64,000 nucleotides of DNA from an uncultured Dechloromonas sp. (GCF_945957265.1 NZ_CAMFKO010000016.1:1-64000), one strand, 5' to 3'; shown: positions 50,629-60,408, numbered from the stretch's first letter. The notes: generated by a model not told the origin, from the sequence alone. Numbers and translations are program-made.

Positions 50629-51440
50629 GCCGCCCCCGCTCCCGGTGCGGCGTCCGTCCGGCGCAGGCTGACATCGCCGGAGATGATGCGCTCCAGGCCT
50701 TGTTCGGTTTCCAGCAGCAGCGAACCGTCGTCATCGACACCCAGGCAACGCCCGCTCAGCGCTTGCGCATCGCCGAGTATCTGCACCGGCATCCCCTGCC
50801 AGGCTTGATAGCCCTGCCAGGCCGCCCGCAAGCCGGCGAAGCCCGCCTCGCCGAAGGCATCCAGCACGCCGGCCAACTCGAGCAGGATGGCGGCCAGGAT
50901 AGCGTGCCGGTCCGCCCCGACGCCTGCCGACGACAGGCCGGCGGCCGGCTGCGGCAAATCGGAGGCCGCCGGCGCCTGCAGGTTGAGGCCGATGCCGACG
51001 ATGATCTGCACGCCCCGGCGATCCGACGACAGTTCGATCAGGATGCCGGCCAGCTTGGCAAAATCGCCGTCACGCTCGAGCAGCACGTCGTTCGGCCACT
51101 TCAGGCGAACGCCCGCCGCGCCGAGCCCTTCGAGGGCCCGTGCCAGCGCCACGCCGACGGCCAGCGACAGGCCGCTGAGCCGCGTCGCGCCGCCGGGAAA
51201 GCGCCACAGCAGGGAAAAGGTCAGGCTCGCCTCCGGCGAGGACAGCCAGCTGCGACCGCGCCGCCCGCGCCCGGCCAGCTGGCGGTCGGCGACGACCACC
51301 GTGCCTGCCGGCGCACCGCGCTCGGCGCGCCGCATCAGTTCGCTGCTGGTGGAGTCGCATTCGGGCAGCGCGTCGACGTCGAAACGCCCGGCCAGTTGCC
51401 CGAGCCGGGATTTGAGCAAGACAGGATCGATCAGGGTCAT
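50625..51440 (-). CDS. birA: Biotin-[acetyl-CoA-carboxylase] ligase (no DNA-binding domain)
   Basis: A 271-aa ligase that activates biotin and attaches it to BCCP. The catalytic region reads STSSELMRRAERGAP, then QLAGRGRRGRSW (the GRGRxG biotinyl-AMP loop), KWPNDVLLERDGDFAKLAGIL and GIGLNL. The N-terminal winged helix of E. coli BirA is absent, so it should not be a biotin repressor. The ATG at 51440 lies 10 bp from the ntrC stop. Confidence 0.93.
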   Translation of the reverse strand: MTLIDPVLLKSRLGQLAGRFDVDALPECDSTSSELMRRAERGAPAGTVVVADRQLAGRGRRGRSWLSSPEASLTFSLLWRFPGGATRLSGLSLAVGVALARALEGLGAAGVRLKWPNDVLLERDGDFAKLAGILIELSSDRRGVQIIVGIGLNLQAPAASDLPQPAAGLSSAGVGADRHAILAAILLELAGVLDAFGEAGFAGLRAAWQGYQAWQGMPVQILGDAQALSGRCLGVDDDGSLLLETEQGLERIISGDVSLRRTDAAPGAGAA

Positions 51441-51450
51441 GCCGCGGATT

Positions 51451-52878
51451 TTACTCCGCCGCATGCTCCTTGCCGCCATCGATGCCGAGTTCGGCGATCT
51501 TGCGGGTAATGGTATTGCGGCCGATGCCCAGCGCCTGGGCGGCCTCGATCCGTCGACCGCCGGTGTGCGCCAGCGCCTGCGAAATGAGGATGCGTTCGAA
51601 CACCTGCGACAGCACGCCATGCACGTCGGGCACGCCGCGCGCCAGCAAGCGCTCGACCTCGCCCTGCAAGGCGCTCTCCCAATCGGTGGCCAGCGACACC
51701 GCGGCGGTTTCCCGCAATTCGCCCGGCAGATCGCCGATCTCGACCTGCTGCCCCGGTGCCATCACGGTCAGCCAGTGGCACAGGTTTTCCAGCTGGCGGA
51801 CGTTGCCCTGGAATTCCAGGCCGGCCAGGTACTTGATGGCGGCATCGGACAGGCGCTTGGCCTCGACCCCCAGCTCGCGCGCGCTCTTCTGCAGGAAGTG
51901 CCGGGTGAGCAGCGGAATGTCCTCGCGCCGCTCGCGCAGGGCCGGCAGGCGGATGCGGATGACGTTGAGGCGATGGAAAAGATCCTCGCGGAACAGGCCG
52001 TCCTTGACCCGGGTCTCCAGGTTCTGGTGCGTTGCCGCGATGACGCGCACGTTGGCCTTGATCGGCGAGTGGCCGCCGACGCGGTAGAAATGCCCGTCGG
52101 ACAACACGCGCAGCAGGCGGGTCTGCAGTTCGGACGGCATGTCGCCGATTTCGTCGAGGAACAACGTGCCCCCCTCGGCCTGCTCGAAACGGCCGCGCCG
52201 CTGCGCCTGGGCGCCGGTGAAGGCGCCGCGCTCGTGGCCGAACAGTTCGGATTCCAGCAGGTCCTTGGGAATCGCCGCCGTGTTGATGGCGATGAAGGGT
52301 TTGTCGGCGCGCGGGCTGTGCCGGTGCAGGGCGCGGGCGACCAGTTCCTTGCCGGAGCCGGATTCGCCGGTGATGAGCACCGTCGCATGCGACAGCGCGA
52401 GGCGGCCGATGGCCCGGAAAACCTCCTGCATGGCCGGCGCCTGGCCGAGAATCTCCGGCACCAGCCCCTCCTCCTCGGACGCACCGCTTTGGTGCATCGA
52501 TTCGTCGATGGCGCGGCGGATCAGCTCGACCGCCTGATCGACGTCGAAGGGTTTGGGCAGGTATTCGAAGGCTCCGCCCTGGAAGGCGGCGACGGCGCTT
52601 TCGAGGTCCGAATAGGCGGTCATGATGATGACCGGCACGGATGGAAAGCGCGTCTTCACCTCCTGCAGCAACTCCAGGCCCGACTGGCCGGGCATGCGGA
52701 TGTCCGAGAGCAGCACCTGCGGCGGCTCGATGCCCTGTTCCAGCTGCGAGATGGCCTCGGTGGCCGAGGCATAGCTCTTGAACGGAATGCCCTCGCGGGA
52801 GAGTGTTTTCTCCAGGACCCAGCGGATGGAACGATCGTCGTCTACGATCCAGACCGGTTTCATGTTTGATTGGCTCAT
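51451..52878 (-). CDS. ntrC: Nitrogen regulation response regulator NtrC (NRI)
   Basis: A 475-aa sigma-54 activator: a receiver domain with phospho-acceptor D59 (LLSDIRMPGQSG), an AAA+ domain with Walker A GESGSGKE, the sigma-54-contacting GAFTGA loop, and a C-terminal Fis-type HTH (IEAAQALGIGRNTITRKI). Phosphorylated by NtrB under nitrogen limitation it would activate the sigma-54 promoters found here at amtB and glnA. Two starts are possible (52878, MSQSNM; or 52863, MKPVW); the first is chosen. It follows ntrB by 34 bp. Confidence 0.95.
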   Translation of the reverse strand: MSQSNMKPVWIVDDDRSIRWVLEKTLSREGIPFKSYASATEAISQLEQGIEPPQVLLSDIRMPGQSGLELLQEVKTRFPSVPVIIMTAYSDLESAVAAFQGGAFEYLPKPFDVDQAVELIRRAIDESMHQSGASEEEGLVPEILGQAPAMQEVFRAIGRLALSHATVLITGESGSGKELVARALHRHSPRADKPFIAINTAAIPKDLLESELFGHERGAFTGAQAQRRGRFEQAEGGTLFLDEIGDMPSELQTRLLRVLSDGHFYRVGGHSPIKANVRVIAATHQNLETRVKDGLFREDLFHRLNVIRIRLPALRERREDIPLLTRHFLQKSARELGVEAKRLSDAAIKYLAGLEFQGNVRQLENLCHWLTVMAPGQQVEIGDLPGELRETAAVSLATDWESALQGEVERLLARGVPDVHGVLSQVFERILISQALAHTGGRRIEAAQALGIGRNTITRKIAELGIDGGKEHAAE

Positions 52879-52912
52879 CTTGTTGTCAGAATGGCCTTTC
52901 CCGAAGCAAGAC

Positions 52913-53986
52913 TCAGGCCTGTTCGATGGGAAGACGCAGCGTGAAGATGGTGCTGCCCGGCCGGCTGGAGCAATCGATGCTGCCATGGTGGTGCTGGATG
53001 AAATTCTGGGCGATGGTCAGCCCCAGACCGCTGCCGCCCTCCCGCCCCGAAACCAGCGGGTAGAACATCCGCTCGCGAATGGCATCCGGAATGCCCGGGC
53101 CGTTGTCGATGACCTTGATCTCCATCGCCAGGCGATAGCGCTTCTTGGCCAGCGTGACCTGCCGCAGCGAGCGCGTCCGCAGGATGATCTCGCCTTCGCC
53201 GTTCATCGCCTGCGCCGCGTTGCGTGCGATGTTCAGCACGGCCTGGATCAGTTGCTCGCGGTCGCCGACCAGTTCCGGCAGGCTGGTGTCGTAGTCCCGG
53301 CGGACTGCCAGCGAGCCCGGGAATTCCGCGCGCAGCAGGCTGCGCACCCGCTCGAGAATTTCGTGGATATTGACCGTCGCCGGCAGCATCGCCCGATGCG
53401 GGGTGAGCAGGCGCTGCATCAGGTCCTGCAGGCGGTCCGCCTCCTTGATGATGACCTGCGTGTACTCCTTGAGCGACGGCGCGTTGGCCAGATGCGCCAG
53501 TTCGTGCTCGAGCAGCTGCGCGGCGCCGCGTATCCCGCCCAGGGGGTTCTTGATCTCGTGCGCCAGGTTGCGGATCAGTTCGCGGCTCGCCTGCTGCTGC
53601 TCGATCAGGCGCTCCTCGCGGGTCGCCGTCAGGTGATGCTCGATCGGCTGCAATTCGAGCAGCAGCCGCACGCCGGCCGCCACCTCCGGGCGCAAGGGGG
53701 TTACCGTGCAATTGATATGCAGGGTCTCGCCGTCGCAGCGCAGCAGTTCGATGTTCTGCCCGGTGTAGCCCCAATTGTTGTTGAGGCCGTTGTCCAGCGC
53801 CCCCTGCAGGGTTGCCGAGCAGGTGCAGAACGAGGCCAGCGTCTTGCCGACGACCGAACGACTGCTCACCGCCAGCAGATTTTCTCCCGCCGCGTTGATG
53901 TAGCGGACGATCTGCCCTTCGTCGATCAGCAGCACCGCCGAGGCCAGGAGATCGAGGCCGGCAAAGGAAGCATGTGTCAGATTCAT
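52913..53986 (-). CDS. ntrB: Nitrogen regulation sensor histidine kinase NtrB (NRII)
   Basis: A 357-aa soluble kinase/phosphatase of NtrC, controlled by PII (GlnB/GlnK). It has an N-terminal PAS domain (about 5-110), a HisKA domain with H143 (NLAHEIKNPLGG), and an HATPase domain with NIARNAAQAM, DNGPGIP and GGSGLGLTIA. It carries no membrane segment, as expected. The ATG at 53986 is the first suitable start. It is divergent from the RND efflux genes, and a TetR-like operator lies in the shared upstream region. Confidence 0.95.
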   Translation of the reverse strand: MNLTHASFAGLDLLASAVLLIDEGQIVRYINAAGENLLAVSSRSVVGKTLASFCTCSATLQGALDNGLNNNWGYTGQNIELLRCDGETLHINCTVTPLRPEVAAGVRLLLELQPIEHHLTATREERLIEQQQASRELIRNLAHEIKNPLGGIRGAAQLLEHELAHLANAPSLKEYTQVIIKEADRLQDLMQRLLTPHRAMLPATVNIHEILERVRSLLRAEFPGSLAVRRDYDTSLPELVGDREQLIQAVLNIARNAAQAMNGEGEIILRTRSLRQVTLAKKRYRLAMEIKVIDNGPGIPDAIRERMFYPLVSGREGGSGLGLTIAQNFIQHHHGSIDCSSRPGSTIFTLRLPIEQA

Positions 53987-54034
53987 GGTGTCATTGTAGC
54001 GACTCGAACCCCCTTGCCCTATACAACTTGCGTT

Positions 54035-54052
54035 AATGACCGATCGTTCATT
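54035..54052. promoter_or_regulatory. TetR-family-like operator upstream of RND pump
   Basis: An 18-bp near-perfect palindrome AATGACCGATCGTTCATT (one mismatched pair) sits 43 bp upstream of the RND lipoprotein ATG, in the gap with ntrB. Its length and CGATCG-type centre resemble operators of TetR/AcrR-type efflux repressors. No such repressor gene lies in the window. Confidence 0.55.
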
Positions 54053-54094
54053 ATCATGCCGGATCGCTCTCGTTCTCATTCCGTTTCCGTCACG

Positions 54095-55183
54095 ATGCCC
54101 AAAATCCCCGCCTCCTTGTCACCGCTGCTGCTCGCGACCGGCATGGCGCTGGGCGGCTGCCAGGGTGGCGATCCGCCCCCGCCACCACCGCCCGTCGTCC
54201 TCGTCCAACCGGCCGCCGCGGCCGCCGCCCAGGGCGCGGCCTATACCGGCGAAATCCGCGCCCGCCACGAAGTCGATCTCGCCTTCCGCGTGGGCGGCAA
54301 GATCGCCGCCCGCCTGGTCGATGCCGGCACCGACATCAAGGCCGGCCAGCCGCTCGCCCGGCTCGACCCCAGCGACCTGCAGCTGGCCGCCAGCGGAGCG
54401 CGCGCCCAACTGGCCGCGGCCGAGAGCGACCTGGCCACCGCCCGCGCGGAACGCGAACGCTATGCCGGCCTGGTCGCGAAGAAATTCGTCAGCCAGACCG
54501 CCTTCGAAGCCCGGGACAATGCCTTCAACAGCGCTGCGGCGCGCCTCGAGCAGGCTCGCGCCCAGAACCAGATCAGCGGCAACCAGGCCGCCTACGGCAC
54601 CTTGAGCAGCGAGACGCCGGCCGTGGTCACCGCCGTGCTGGCCGATGCCGGGCAGGTCGTCGCGGCCGGGCAGCCCGTGCTGCGCGTCGCCCGCCCCGAG
54701 GAAAAGGAAGTGGCCATCGCCGTTCCGGAAAGCCGGCTCGCCGAGATGCGCGCCGCGCGCAACATCCAGGTCAGCCTCTGGGCGGCCCCCGAAACGACGC
54801 TGCGCGGCGAGTTGCGCGAACTGTCGCCGGCCGCCGACCCGGCAACCCGCACCTACGCCGCCCGCATCCGCCTGATCGCCCCGCCGCCCGAAGTGCGCCT
54901 GGGCATGACCACCCGCGTCCTGCTCGGCGGCAACGCCGGCAGCGAGCTTCTGGTGCCGCTCAGCGCCGTGCTCGATGTCGGCCAGGGGCCGTTCGTCCGC
55001 GTCGTCAAGGATGGCAAGGTGGCCTCCCGGCCGGTCAGGATCGCGACCTTCCGCGAAGATGGCGCCGCCGTCAGCGGCGGCCTGGAGAGCGGCGAGACGG
55101 TAATCGTCAGCGGCGCCGGCAAGCTGGTCGATGGGCAGGCCGTGCAGGCCAAGGCCGTCACCCCGCCGGCCCGGCAGCGCTAG
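54095..55183 (+). CDS. RND efflux periplasmic adaptor lipoprotein
   Basis: A 362-aa membrane fusion protein. The signal ends in a lipobox (MALGGC, Cys16), followed by a Pro-rich stretch. The lipoyl/barrel-sandwich half is ARHEVDLAFRVGGKIAARLV, a coiled-coil hairpin occupies about 90-160 (SGARAQLAAAESDLATARAE), and a beta-barrel and membrane-proximal domain follow. It would link the RND pump (next gene) to an outer-membrane channel; no TolC-like gene is in the window. The ATG at 54095 starts the lipoprotein signal; MPDRS 36 nt upstream is an alternative. Confidence 0.88.
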   Translation: MPKIPASLSPLLLATGMALGGCQGGDPPPPPPPVVLVQPAAAAAAQGAAYTGEIRARHEVDLAFRVGGKIAARLVDAGTDIKAGQPLARLDPSDLQLAASGARAQLAAAESDLATARAERERYAGLVAKKFVSQTAFEARDNAFNSAAARLEQARAQNQISGNQAAYGTLSSETPAVVTAVLADAGQVVAAGQPVLRVARPEEKEVAIAVPESRLAEMRAARNIQVSLWAAPETTLRGELRELSPAADPATRTYAARIRLIAPPPEVRLGMTTRVLLGGNAGSELLVPLSAVLDVGQGPFVRVVKDGKVASRPVRIATFREDGAAVSGGLESGETVIVSGAGKLVDGQAVQAKAVTPPARQR

Positions 55184-55205
55184 TCGTCGGCAGGCAGACT
55201 CCGCC

Positions 55206-58200
55206 ATGAGCCAACGCTTCAACCTGTCCGACTGGACCCTGCACCACCGCACGCTGGTCGGTTTCTTCCTGCTCGCCATCGCGCTGATGGGCATCCTGGC
55301 CTACGGCAAGCTGGGTCAGGCCGAGGACCCGCCCTTCACCTTCAAGCTCATGGTGGTGCGCAGCTTCTGGCCGGGCGCCACGGCGCGCCAGGTCGAGCAG
55401 CAGCTGACCGACAAGATCGAACGAAAACTGCAGGAAACGCCCTACATCGACCGCGTGTCGAGCTTTTCCCGGCCCGGCGAGTCGACCGTGCTGTTCTTTG
55501 CCAAGGACAGCACGCCAGCGGCCAGCGTACCCGACGTCTACTACCAGGTGCGCAAGAAGATCGGCGATATCCGCCACACCCTGCCCGCCGGCGTCCAGGG
55601 GCCCTTCTTCAACGACGAATACGGCGACGTGTACGGCAACATCTACGCGCTGACCGGCGACGGCTTCGATTATCCGCAACTGAAGGATCGTGCCGAGCGC
55701 ATCCGCGACGAACTGCTGCGCGTCCCCAATGTCGGCAAGGTCGATATTTTCGGGGTGCAGGAGGAAAAGATCTTCGTCGAGCTGTCGAACAGCAAGCTGG
55801 CCACGCTGGGCATCGACCAGACCGTCATCGTCCAGGCGCTGGCCCAACAGAACGCGGTGGTCGGCAGCGGCTTTTTCGAAACGCAGCAGGAGCGCATCCA
55901 GATTCGCCCGGGCGGCGCCTTCGATTCGCTCCAGGCGGTATCCGACACGCCGATTCGTGCCGGCAATCGCAGCTTCCGTCTCGGCGACATCGCCAGCGTC
56001 AGGCGCGGCACCATCGATCCGCCGGCCACCCAGGTCCGCTTTGGCGGCAAGCAGGCGCTGGCCATCGGCGTTTCCATGATCAAGGGCGGCGACATCATCC
56101 AGCTCGGCAAGGACCTCCAGACGCGCATCGCCGCAATACAGTCCAACCTGCCGGTCGGCGTCGAGATCGGGGAGGCGGCCAGCCAGCCCGACGCCGTCAA
56201 GCGCTCGGTGCAGGCCTTTGTCCAGTCGCTGGCCGAGGCGGTGCTGGTCGTCATGGCAGTCACCTTCATCAGCCTGGGCATCCGCACCGGCCTGGTCGTC
56301 GCCATCTCCATTCCGCTGGTGCTGGCCGCGACCTTCCTCGCCATGTCGTGGTTCAACGTCGGCCTCCACAAGGTATCGCTCGGCGCGCTGGTGCTGGCGC
56401 TCGGCCTGCTGGTGGACGACGCCATCATCGCCGTCGAAATGATGTGGGTGAAGATGGAACAAGGCTGGGAACGCACCCGGGCCGCTTCCTTCGCCTACAC
56501 CAGCACGGCCGGGCCGATGCTCTCCGGCACCCTGGTCACCGTCGCCGGCTTCATTCCCATCGCCCTGGCCAAGTCGTCGACCGGCGAATACGCCTTCGCC
56601 TTCTTCCAGATCAACGCCGTGGCCCTGCTCATCTCGTGGCTGGCCGCCGTCATCGCGATCCCCTGGCTCGGCTACAAGTTGCTCCCCGACCCGCGCGCCG
56701 CGCGCACGGCCGGCGCACTGGAACGCAAGGCCCCCGGCCTGGCCCGGCTGATCGACAGGCTCGGCCTCAACGGCCCGGCGCACGCCGAGGACCACGACGT
56801 CTACGACACGCCGTTCTACACCCGCTTCCGTACCCTGGTCGCCTGGTGCGTGCGGCGCCGCTGGCTGGTCATCGGCATCACCGCGCTGCTCTTCGTGCTG
56901 TCCATCGTCGGCATGGGCAAGGTGCAGAAACAGTTCTTTCCGAATTCGACCCGCCTCGAACTCAACGTCGAACTGCGCCTGCCGGAAGGCGCCTCGCTCA
57001 CCGCCAGCGACGCCGAAGCCCGGCGCCTCGAGCAATGGCTGGCGCAAGACAAGGTCGAGCACGACGATTTCGCGCACTACATCGCCTATGTCGGCTCCGG
57101 CACGCCGCGCTACTACCTGAGCCTCGACCAGCAGCTGGCAGCGAACAACCTCAGCCAGTTCGTCATCGTGACGAATAGCGTCGAATCCCGCGAGGCCCTG
57201 CGCGAACGCCTGATCCGGCTGTACGACAGCGAGGCTTTCGGGGCCCGCGCCAGCATCAGCCGCATCGAGAACGGGCCGCCGGTCGGCTACCCGGTGCAGT
57301 ACCGGATCTCCGGCGAGGACGCCGACATCCTGCGCCGCAAGGCGGCCGATATCGCCGCGGCCATGCGCAAGTCTCCCGAGCTGAGCAACATCAACCTGGA
57401 CTGGAGCGAACTGTCGAAATCGGTCGAAATCGAGATCGACCAGGACAAGGCGCGCCTTCTCGGCGTTTCCAGCCAGGACATCGGCGCGCTGCTGAATATG
57501 TCGCTGAACGGCTATGTCATGACCAGCTTCCGCGAAGGCGAGAAGACCATCGACGTGGTCCTGCGCGGCGACCGGGAGGAGCGCAATTACCTCTCGGCAC
57601 TGCCCGATCTTTCGATACCGACGCGTTCCGGAAAGAGCGTGCCGCTCAGCCAGATCGCCCGCCTGAAGCATGGCTTCGAGCCCGGCCTGATCTGGCGGCG
57701 CGACCGGCTGCCGACGATCACGGTGCGCGCCAACCTGTACGGCAAGACGCAGCCGGCGACCCTTGTCGACCGCCTCAGGCCGGACATCGACGCCATCCAG
57801 GCCACGCTGCCCGAAGGCTACCGCATCGCCACCGGCGGCTCGGTGGAGGAATCCGCCAAGGGCTCCGGCTCGGTGATGGCCGGCATCCCGCTCTTTGTGC
57901 TGGCGGTCGTCACCATCCTGATGATCCAGTTGCAGAGCGTGTCGCGGGTCGCCATGGTACTGCTCACGGCGCCGCTGGGCATCATCGGTATCGCGCTCTT
58001 CCTGCTCGTCTTCAACAAGCCCTTCGGCTTCATGGCGCTGCTCGGCACCATCGCGCTGTTCGGGATGATCATGCGCAACTCGGTCATCCTCGTCGACCAG
58101 ATCGAACAGGACCTGGCGGCCGGCAAGGCCAGGCGGGAGGCGATCATCGAATCGACCGTCCGCCGCTTCCGCCCCATCGTCCTCACCGCCGCGGCTGCCG

Positions 58201-58349
58201 TACTGGCGATGATCCCGCTGTCGCGCAACGACTTCTTTGGCCCCATGGCCGTCGCCATCATGGGCGGCCTGATCGTCGCCACCGCCCTGACCCTGCTCTT
58301 CCTGCCGGCGCTGTATGCGGCCTGGTACAAGGTGAAAAGCAGTAGCTAG
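55206..58349 (+). CDS. RND family efflux permease
   Basis: A 1047-aa twelve-helix inner-membrane proton antiporter of the AcrB/HAE1-like group. It starts MSQRFNLSDWTLHHRTLVGF and contains the helix-4 motif ALGLLVDDAIIAVEMM with the proton-relay Asp pair. Two large periplasmic loops are present, with NDEYGDVYGNIYALTG in the first and GGSVEESAKGSGSVMAGIP before the second helix set. Substrates may be drugs, solvents or metabolites. It starts 22 bp after the adaptor and ends at an inverted repeat with a nested terminator. Confidence 0.92.
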   Translation: MSQRFNLSDWTLHHRTLVGFFLLAIALMGILAYGKLGQAEDPPFTFKLMVVRSFWPGATARQVEQQLTDKIERKLQETPYIDRVSSFSRPGESTVLFFAKDSTPAASVPDVYYQVRKKIGDIRHTLPAGVQGPFFNDEYGDVYGNIYALTGDGFDYPQLKDRAERIRDELLRVPNVGKVDIFGVQEEKIFVELSNSKLATLGIDQTVIVQALAQQNAVVGSGFFETQQERIQIRPGGAFDSLQAVSDTPIRAGNRSFRLGDIASVRRGTIDPPATQVRFGGKQALAIGVSMIKGGDIIQLGKDLQTRIAAIQSNLPVGVEIGEAASQPDAVKRSVQAFVQSLAEAVLVVMAVTFISLGIRTGLVVAISIPLVLAATFLAMSWFNVGLHKVSLGALVLALGLLVDDAIIAVEMMWVKMEQGWERTRAASFAYTSTAGPMLSGTLVTVAGFIPIALAKSSTGEYAFAFFQINAVALLISWLAAVIAIPWLGYKLLPDPRAARTAGALERKAPGLARLIDRLGLNGPAHAEDHDVYDTPFYTRFRTLVAWCVRRRWLVIGITALLFVLSIVGMGKVQKQFFPNSTRLELNVELRLPEGASLTASDAEARRLEQWLAQDKVEHDDFAHYIAYVGSGTPRYYLSLDQQLAANNLSQFVIVTNSVESREALRERLIRLYDSEAFGARASISRIENGPPVGYPVQYRISGEDADILRRKAADIAAAMRKSPELSNINLDWSELSKSVEIEIDQDKARLLGVSSQDIGALLNMSLNGYVMTSFREGEKTIDVVLRGDREERNYLSALPDLSIPTRSGKSVPLSQIARLKHGFEPGLIWRRDRLPTITVRANLYGKTQPATLVDRLRPDIDAIQATLPEGYRIATGGSVEESAKGSGSVMAGIPLFVLAVVTILMIQLQSVSRVAMVLLTAPLGIIGIALFLLVFNKPFGFMALLGTIALFGMIMRNSVILVDQIEQDLAAGKARREAIIESTVRRFRPIVLTAAAAVLAMIPLSRNDFFGPMAVAIMGGLIVATALTLLFLPALYAAWYKVKSSS

Positions 58350-58438
58350 TCGCTGGTTACTGGTGTTTTTAGCAAAAACAAGGGGCGCCACGGCGCCCCA
58401 AACTTCGCTAACAACCAACGACCAATAACTAGCGACTA
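58347..58438. repeat. Dispersed inverted repeat, copy 3, with nested terminator
   Basis: The outer arms (58347-58373 and about 58408-58437) are of the TAGTCGCTGGTTACTGG / CTAACAACCAACGACCAA type and match the elements at 18961-19036 and 31454-31525. Between them is a perfect 8-bp stem GGGGCGCC/GGCGCCCC (58382-58399). The repeat begins at the permease stop codon, as in copy 2. Confidence 0.75.
58382..58399 (+). terminator. GC-stem hairpin within the repeat
   Basis: A perfect 8-bp stem of only G and C with a 2-nt loop, after the RND permease. No long T-run follows, so its terminator activity is likely but not certain. Confidence 0.5.
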
Positions 58439-58891
58439 CTTCAGGTTCCCCAGTTCCTTCTGGATGGCCTGGATGTTCCGCTCGTGCTGTCCGACGCGGT
58501 CGCGATACGGCGCGGTCCGGTCGCTCGGGCCGCCTTTGGCGGCTTCCTGCTCGGCCAGTTCCTTCCTCGCCTGCTCAAGGTTGCGCTGCTCGCCGGCCAG
58601 CTCCTGCTCGAGAATATGGCGACGATCGCCGTCGCGGGCCTTCTGGGCATCCTCGGCGACGCGCGGGAAGCCGCTCGGCGAGGGATTCGCGGCCGCACCC
58701 GCCGGCTTGGCCTTGGGCGCAGGCAAGGAATTCTCGGGACCGCTGGAGATCACCTTGCAGTTCTTGTCGAGGCGCGAACTGGAATAGGTCGTGCTGCCAT
58801 TGGTGTCCGTGCATTTGTAGATGGTCTGCGCCGAAACCTGGAGCGGAATCAAGGCAACCAGCAAGGCAAGTGAACTGCGTGTCATCGTCAT
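58436..58891 (-). CDS. DUF4124-type exported protein
   Basis: A 151-aa protein with a signal peptide (residues 1-22, cleavage near VSAQ) and a DUF4124-like N-terminal domain (IYKCTDTNGSTTYSSSRLDKNC), followed by a Gln/Glu/Arg-rich helical coiled-coil tail (about 85-150). DUF4124 proteins are secreted or periplasmic with unknown function. The ATG at 58891 follows an AAGGA ribosome binding site 5 nt upstream. It lies downstream of glnA on the same strand but beyond its terminator. Confidence 0.8.
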   Translation of the reverse strand: MTMTRSSLALLVALIPLQVSAQTIYKCTDTNGSTTYSSSRLDKNCKVISSGPENSLPAPKAKPAGAAANPSPSGFPRVAEDAQKARDGDRRHILEQELAGEQRNLEQARKELAEQEAAKGGPSDRTAPYRDRVGQHERNIQAIQKELGNLK

Positions 58892-58953
58892 CGATCCTTG
58901 TAACTTTTTCAGTGTACCGGACTTAACGGCAGGCCCAGGAAAAAGTGGACAAA

Positions 58954-58978
58954 AAAAGGGCGGGAAACCCGCCCTTTT
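58954..58978 (-). terminator. Rho-independent terminator of glnA
   Basis: On the minus strand the stem AAAAGGGCGGG/CCCGCCCTTTT with a 3-nt loop is followed by further T residues. It lies 15 nt after the glnA stop. Confidence 0.9.
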
Positions 58979-58992
58979 CGTAACAGCGCCGA

Positions 58993-60408
58993 TTACAGGC
59001 TGTAGTACAGGTCGAATTCGACCGGGTGGGTCGTCATGCGAACCTTGTTCACTTCTTCCATCTTCAGGGCGATGAAGGCATCGATCCAGTCGTTGGAGAA
59101 GACGCCGCCACGGGTCAGGAACTCGCGATCCTTGTCCAGGTTTTCCAGCGCTTCTTCGAGGGAGGCGCAGACGGTCGGGATCTGCGCGTCTTCTTCCGGC
59201 GGCAGGTCGTACAGGTTCTTGGAAGCCGGATCGCCCGGGTGGATCTTGTTCTGAACGCCGTCCAGGCCGGCCATCAGCAGGGCGGCGAAGCACAGGTACG
59301 GGTTGGACAGGGGATCCGGGAAGCGGGCTTCGACGCGACGACCCTTGGTCGAGGCAACGAACGGGATGCGGATGGAAGCGGAACGGTTCTTGGCGGAGTA
59401 GGCCAGCTTGACCGGTGCTTCGTAGTGCGGAACCAGACGCTTGTAGGAGTTGGTACCCGGGTTGGTGATCGCGTTCAGGGCCTTGGCGTGCTTGATGATG
59501 CCGCCGATGTAGTAGATCGCGAATTCGGACAGGCCGGCATAGCCGTCACCGGCGAACAGGTTCTTGCCGTCCTTCCAGACGGACTGGTGAACGTGCATGC
59601 CCGAACCGTTGTCGCCAACGATCGGCTTCGGCATGAAGGTGGCGGTCTTGCCGTACTGGTGAGCCACGTTGTGGGTCACGTACTTCTGGATCTGGGTCCA
59701 GTCGGCGCGCTGCACCAGGGTGCTGAACTTGGTGCCGATTTCGCACTGGCCGGCGTTGGCCACTTCGTGGTGGTGAACTTCGACCGGCACGCCCAGGGCT
59801 TCCAGGGTCAGGACCATGGCGGAGCGGATGTCGTGCAGGCTGTCGACCGGCGGGACCGGGAAGTAGCCGCCCTTGACGGACGGACGGTGACCGGTGGCGC
59901 CTTGGCCTTCGTTCTTCTCGCCGGCGCCCCAGGAGGCTTCGGCAGAGTGGATCTTGAGGTTGCAGCCGGACATGTCGACAGACCACTCGACGCCGTCGAA
60001 GATGAAGAATTCGGGTTCCGGACCGAAGTAGGCGGTGTCGCCCAGGCCGGAGGACTTCAGGTAGGCTTCGGCGCGCTTGGCGATGGAGCGCGGGTCGCGG
60101 TCGTAGCCGCGGCCGTCGGTCGGATCGACGACGTCACAGGTCAGGACAACGGTAGTTTCGTCGAAGAACGGGTCGACGTAGGCGGTGGCCGGGTCCGGCA
60201 TCAGCAGCATGTCGGAAGCCTGAATGCCCTTCCAGCCGGCGATGGACGAACCGTCGAAGGCGTGGCCGCTCTCGAACTTGTCTTCGTCGAAGTGGGAAAC
60301 CGGCACGGTGACGTGCTGTTCCTTGCCACGGGTGTCGGTGAAACGGAAATCGACGAACTTGGCGTCGTTTTCCTTGACCATCTTCATCACGTCTTGCGGG
60401 GTTGCCAT
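58993..60408 (-). CDS. glnA: Glutamine synthetase type I
   Basis: A 471-aa dodecameric enzyme making glutamine from glutamate, ammonia and ATP. Typical parts: [20 protein letters not shown] start, [42 protein letters not shown] and [13 protein letters not shown]. The adenylylation tyrosine is in [10 protein letters not shown]. The ATG at 60408 is chosen over one 48 nt upstream because it gives the family N-terminus and follows a GGAGA ribosome binding site. Expression is predicted from a sigma-54 promoter at 60481-60496 with two NtrC boxes. Confidence 0.97.
   Translation of the reverse strand: MATPQDVMKMVKENDAKFVDFRFTDTRGKEQHVTVPVSHFDEDKFESGHAFDGSSIAGWKGIQASDMLLMPDPATAYVDPFFDETTVVLTCDVVDPTDGRGYDRDPRSIAKRAEAYLKSSGLGDTAYFGPEPEFFIFDGVEWSVDMSGCNLKIHSAEASWGAGEKNEGQGATGHRPSVKGGYFPVPPVDSLHDIRSAMVLTLEALGVPVEVHHHEVANAGQCEIGTKFSTLVQRADWTQIQKYVTHNVAHQYGKTATFMPKPIVGDNGSGMHVHQSVWKDGKNLFAGDGYAGLSEFAIYYIGGIIKHAKALNAITNPGTNSYKRLVPHYEAPVKLAYSAKNRSASIRIPFVASTKGRRVEARFPDPLSNPYLCFAALLMAGLDGVQNKIHPGDPASKNLYDLPPEEDAQIPTVCASLEEALENLDKDREFLTRGGVFSNDWIDAFIALKMEEVNKVRMTTHPVEFDLYYSL

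Noticed and set aside
55158..58418. A minus-strand open frame of about 1086 codons opposite the RND permease
   Set aside because: It is a mirror of a clear RND transporter; composition (Asp/Gly/His/Gln-rich) is that of an antisense shadow.
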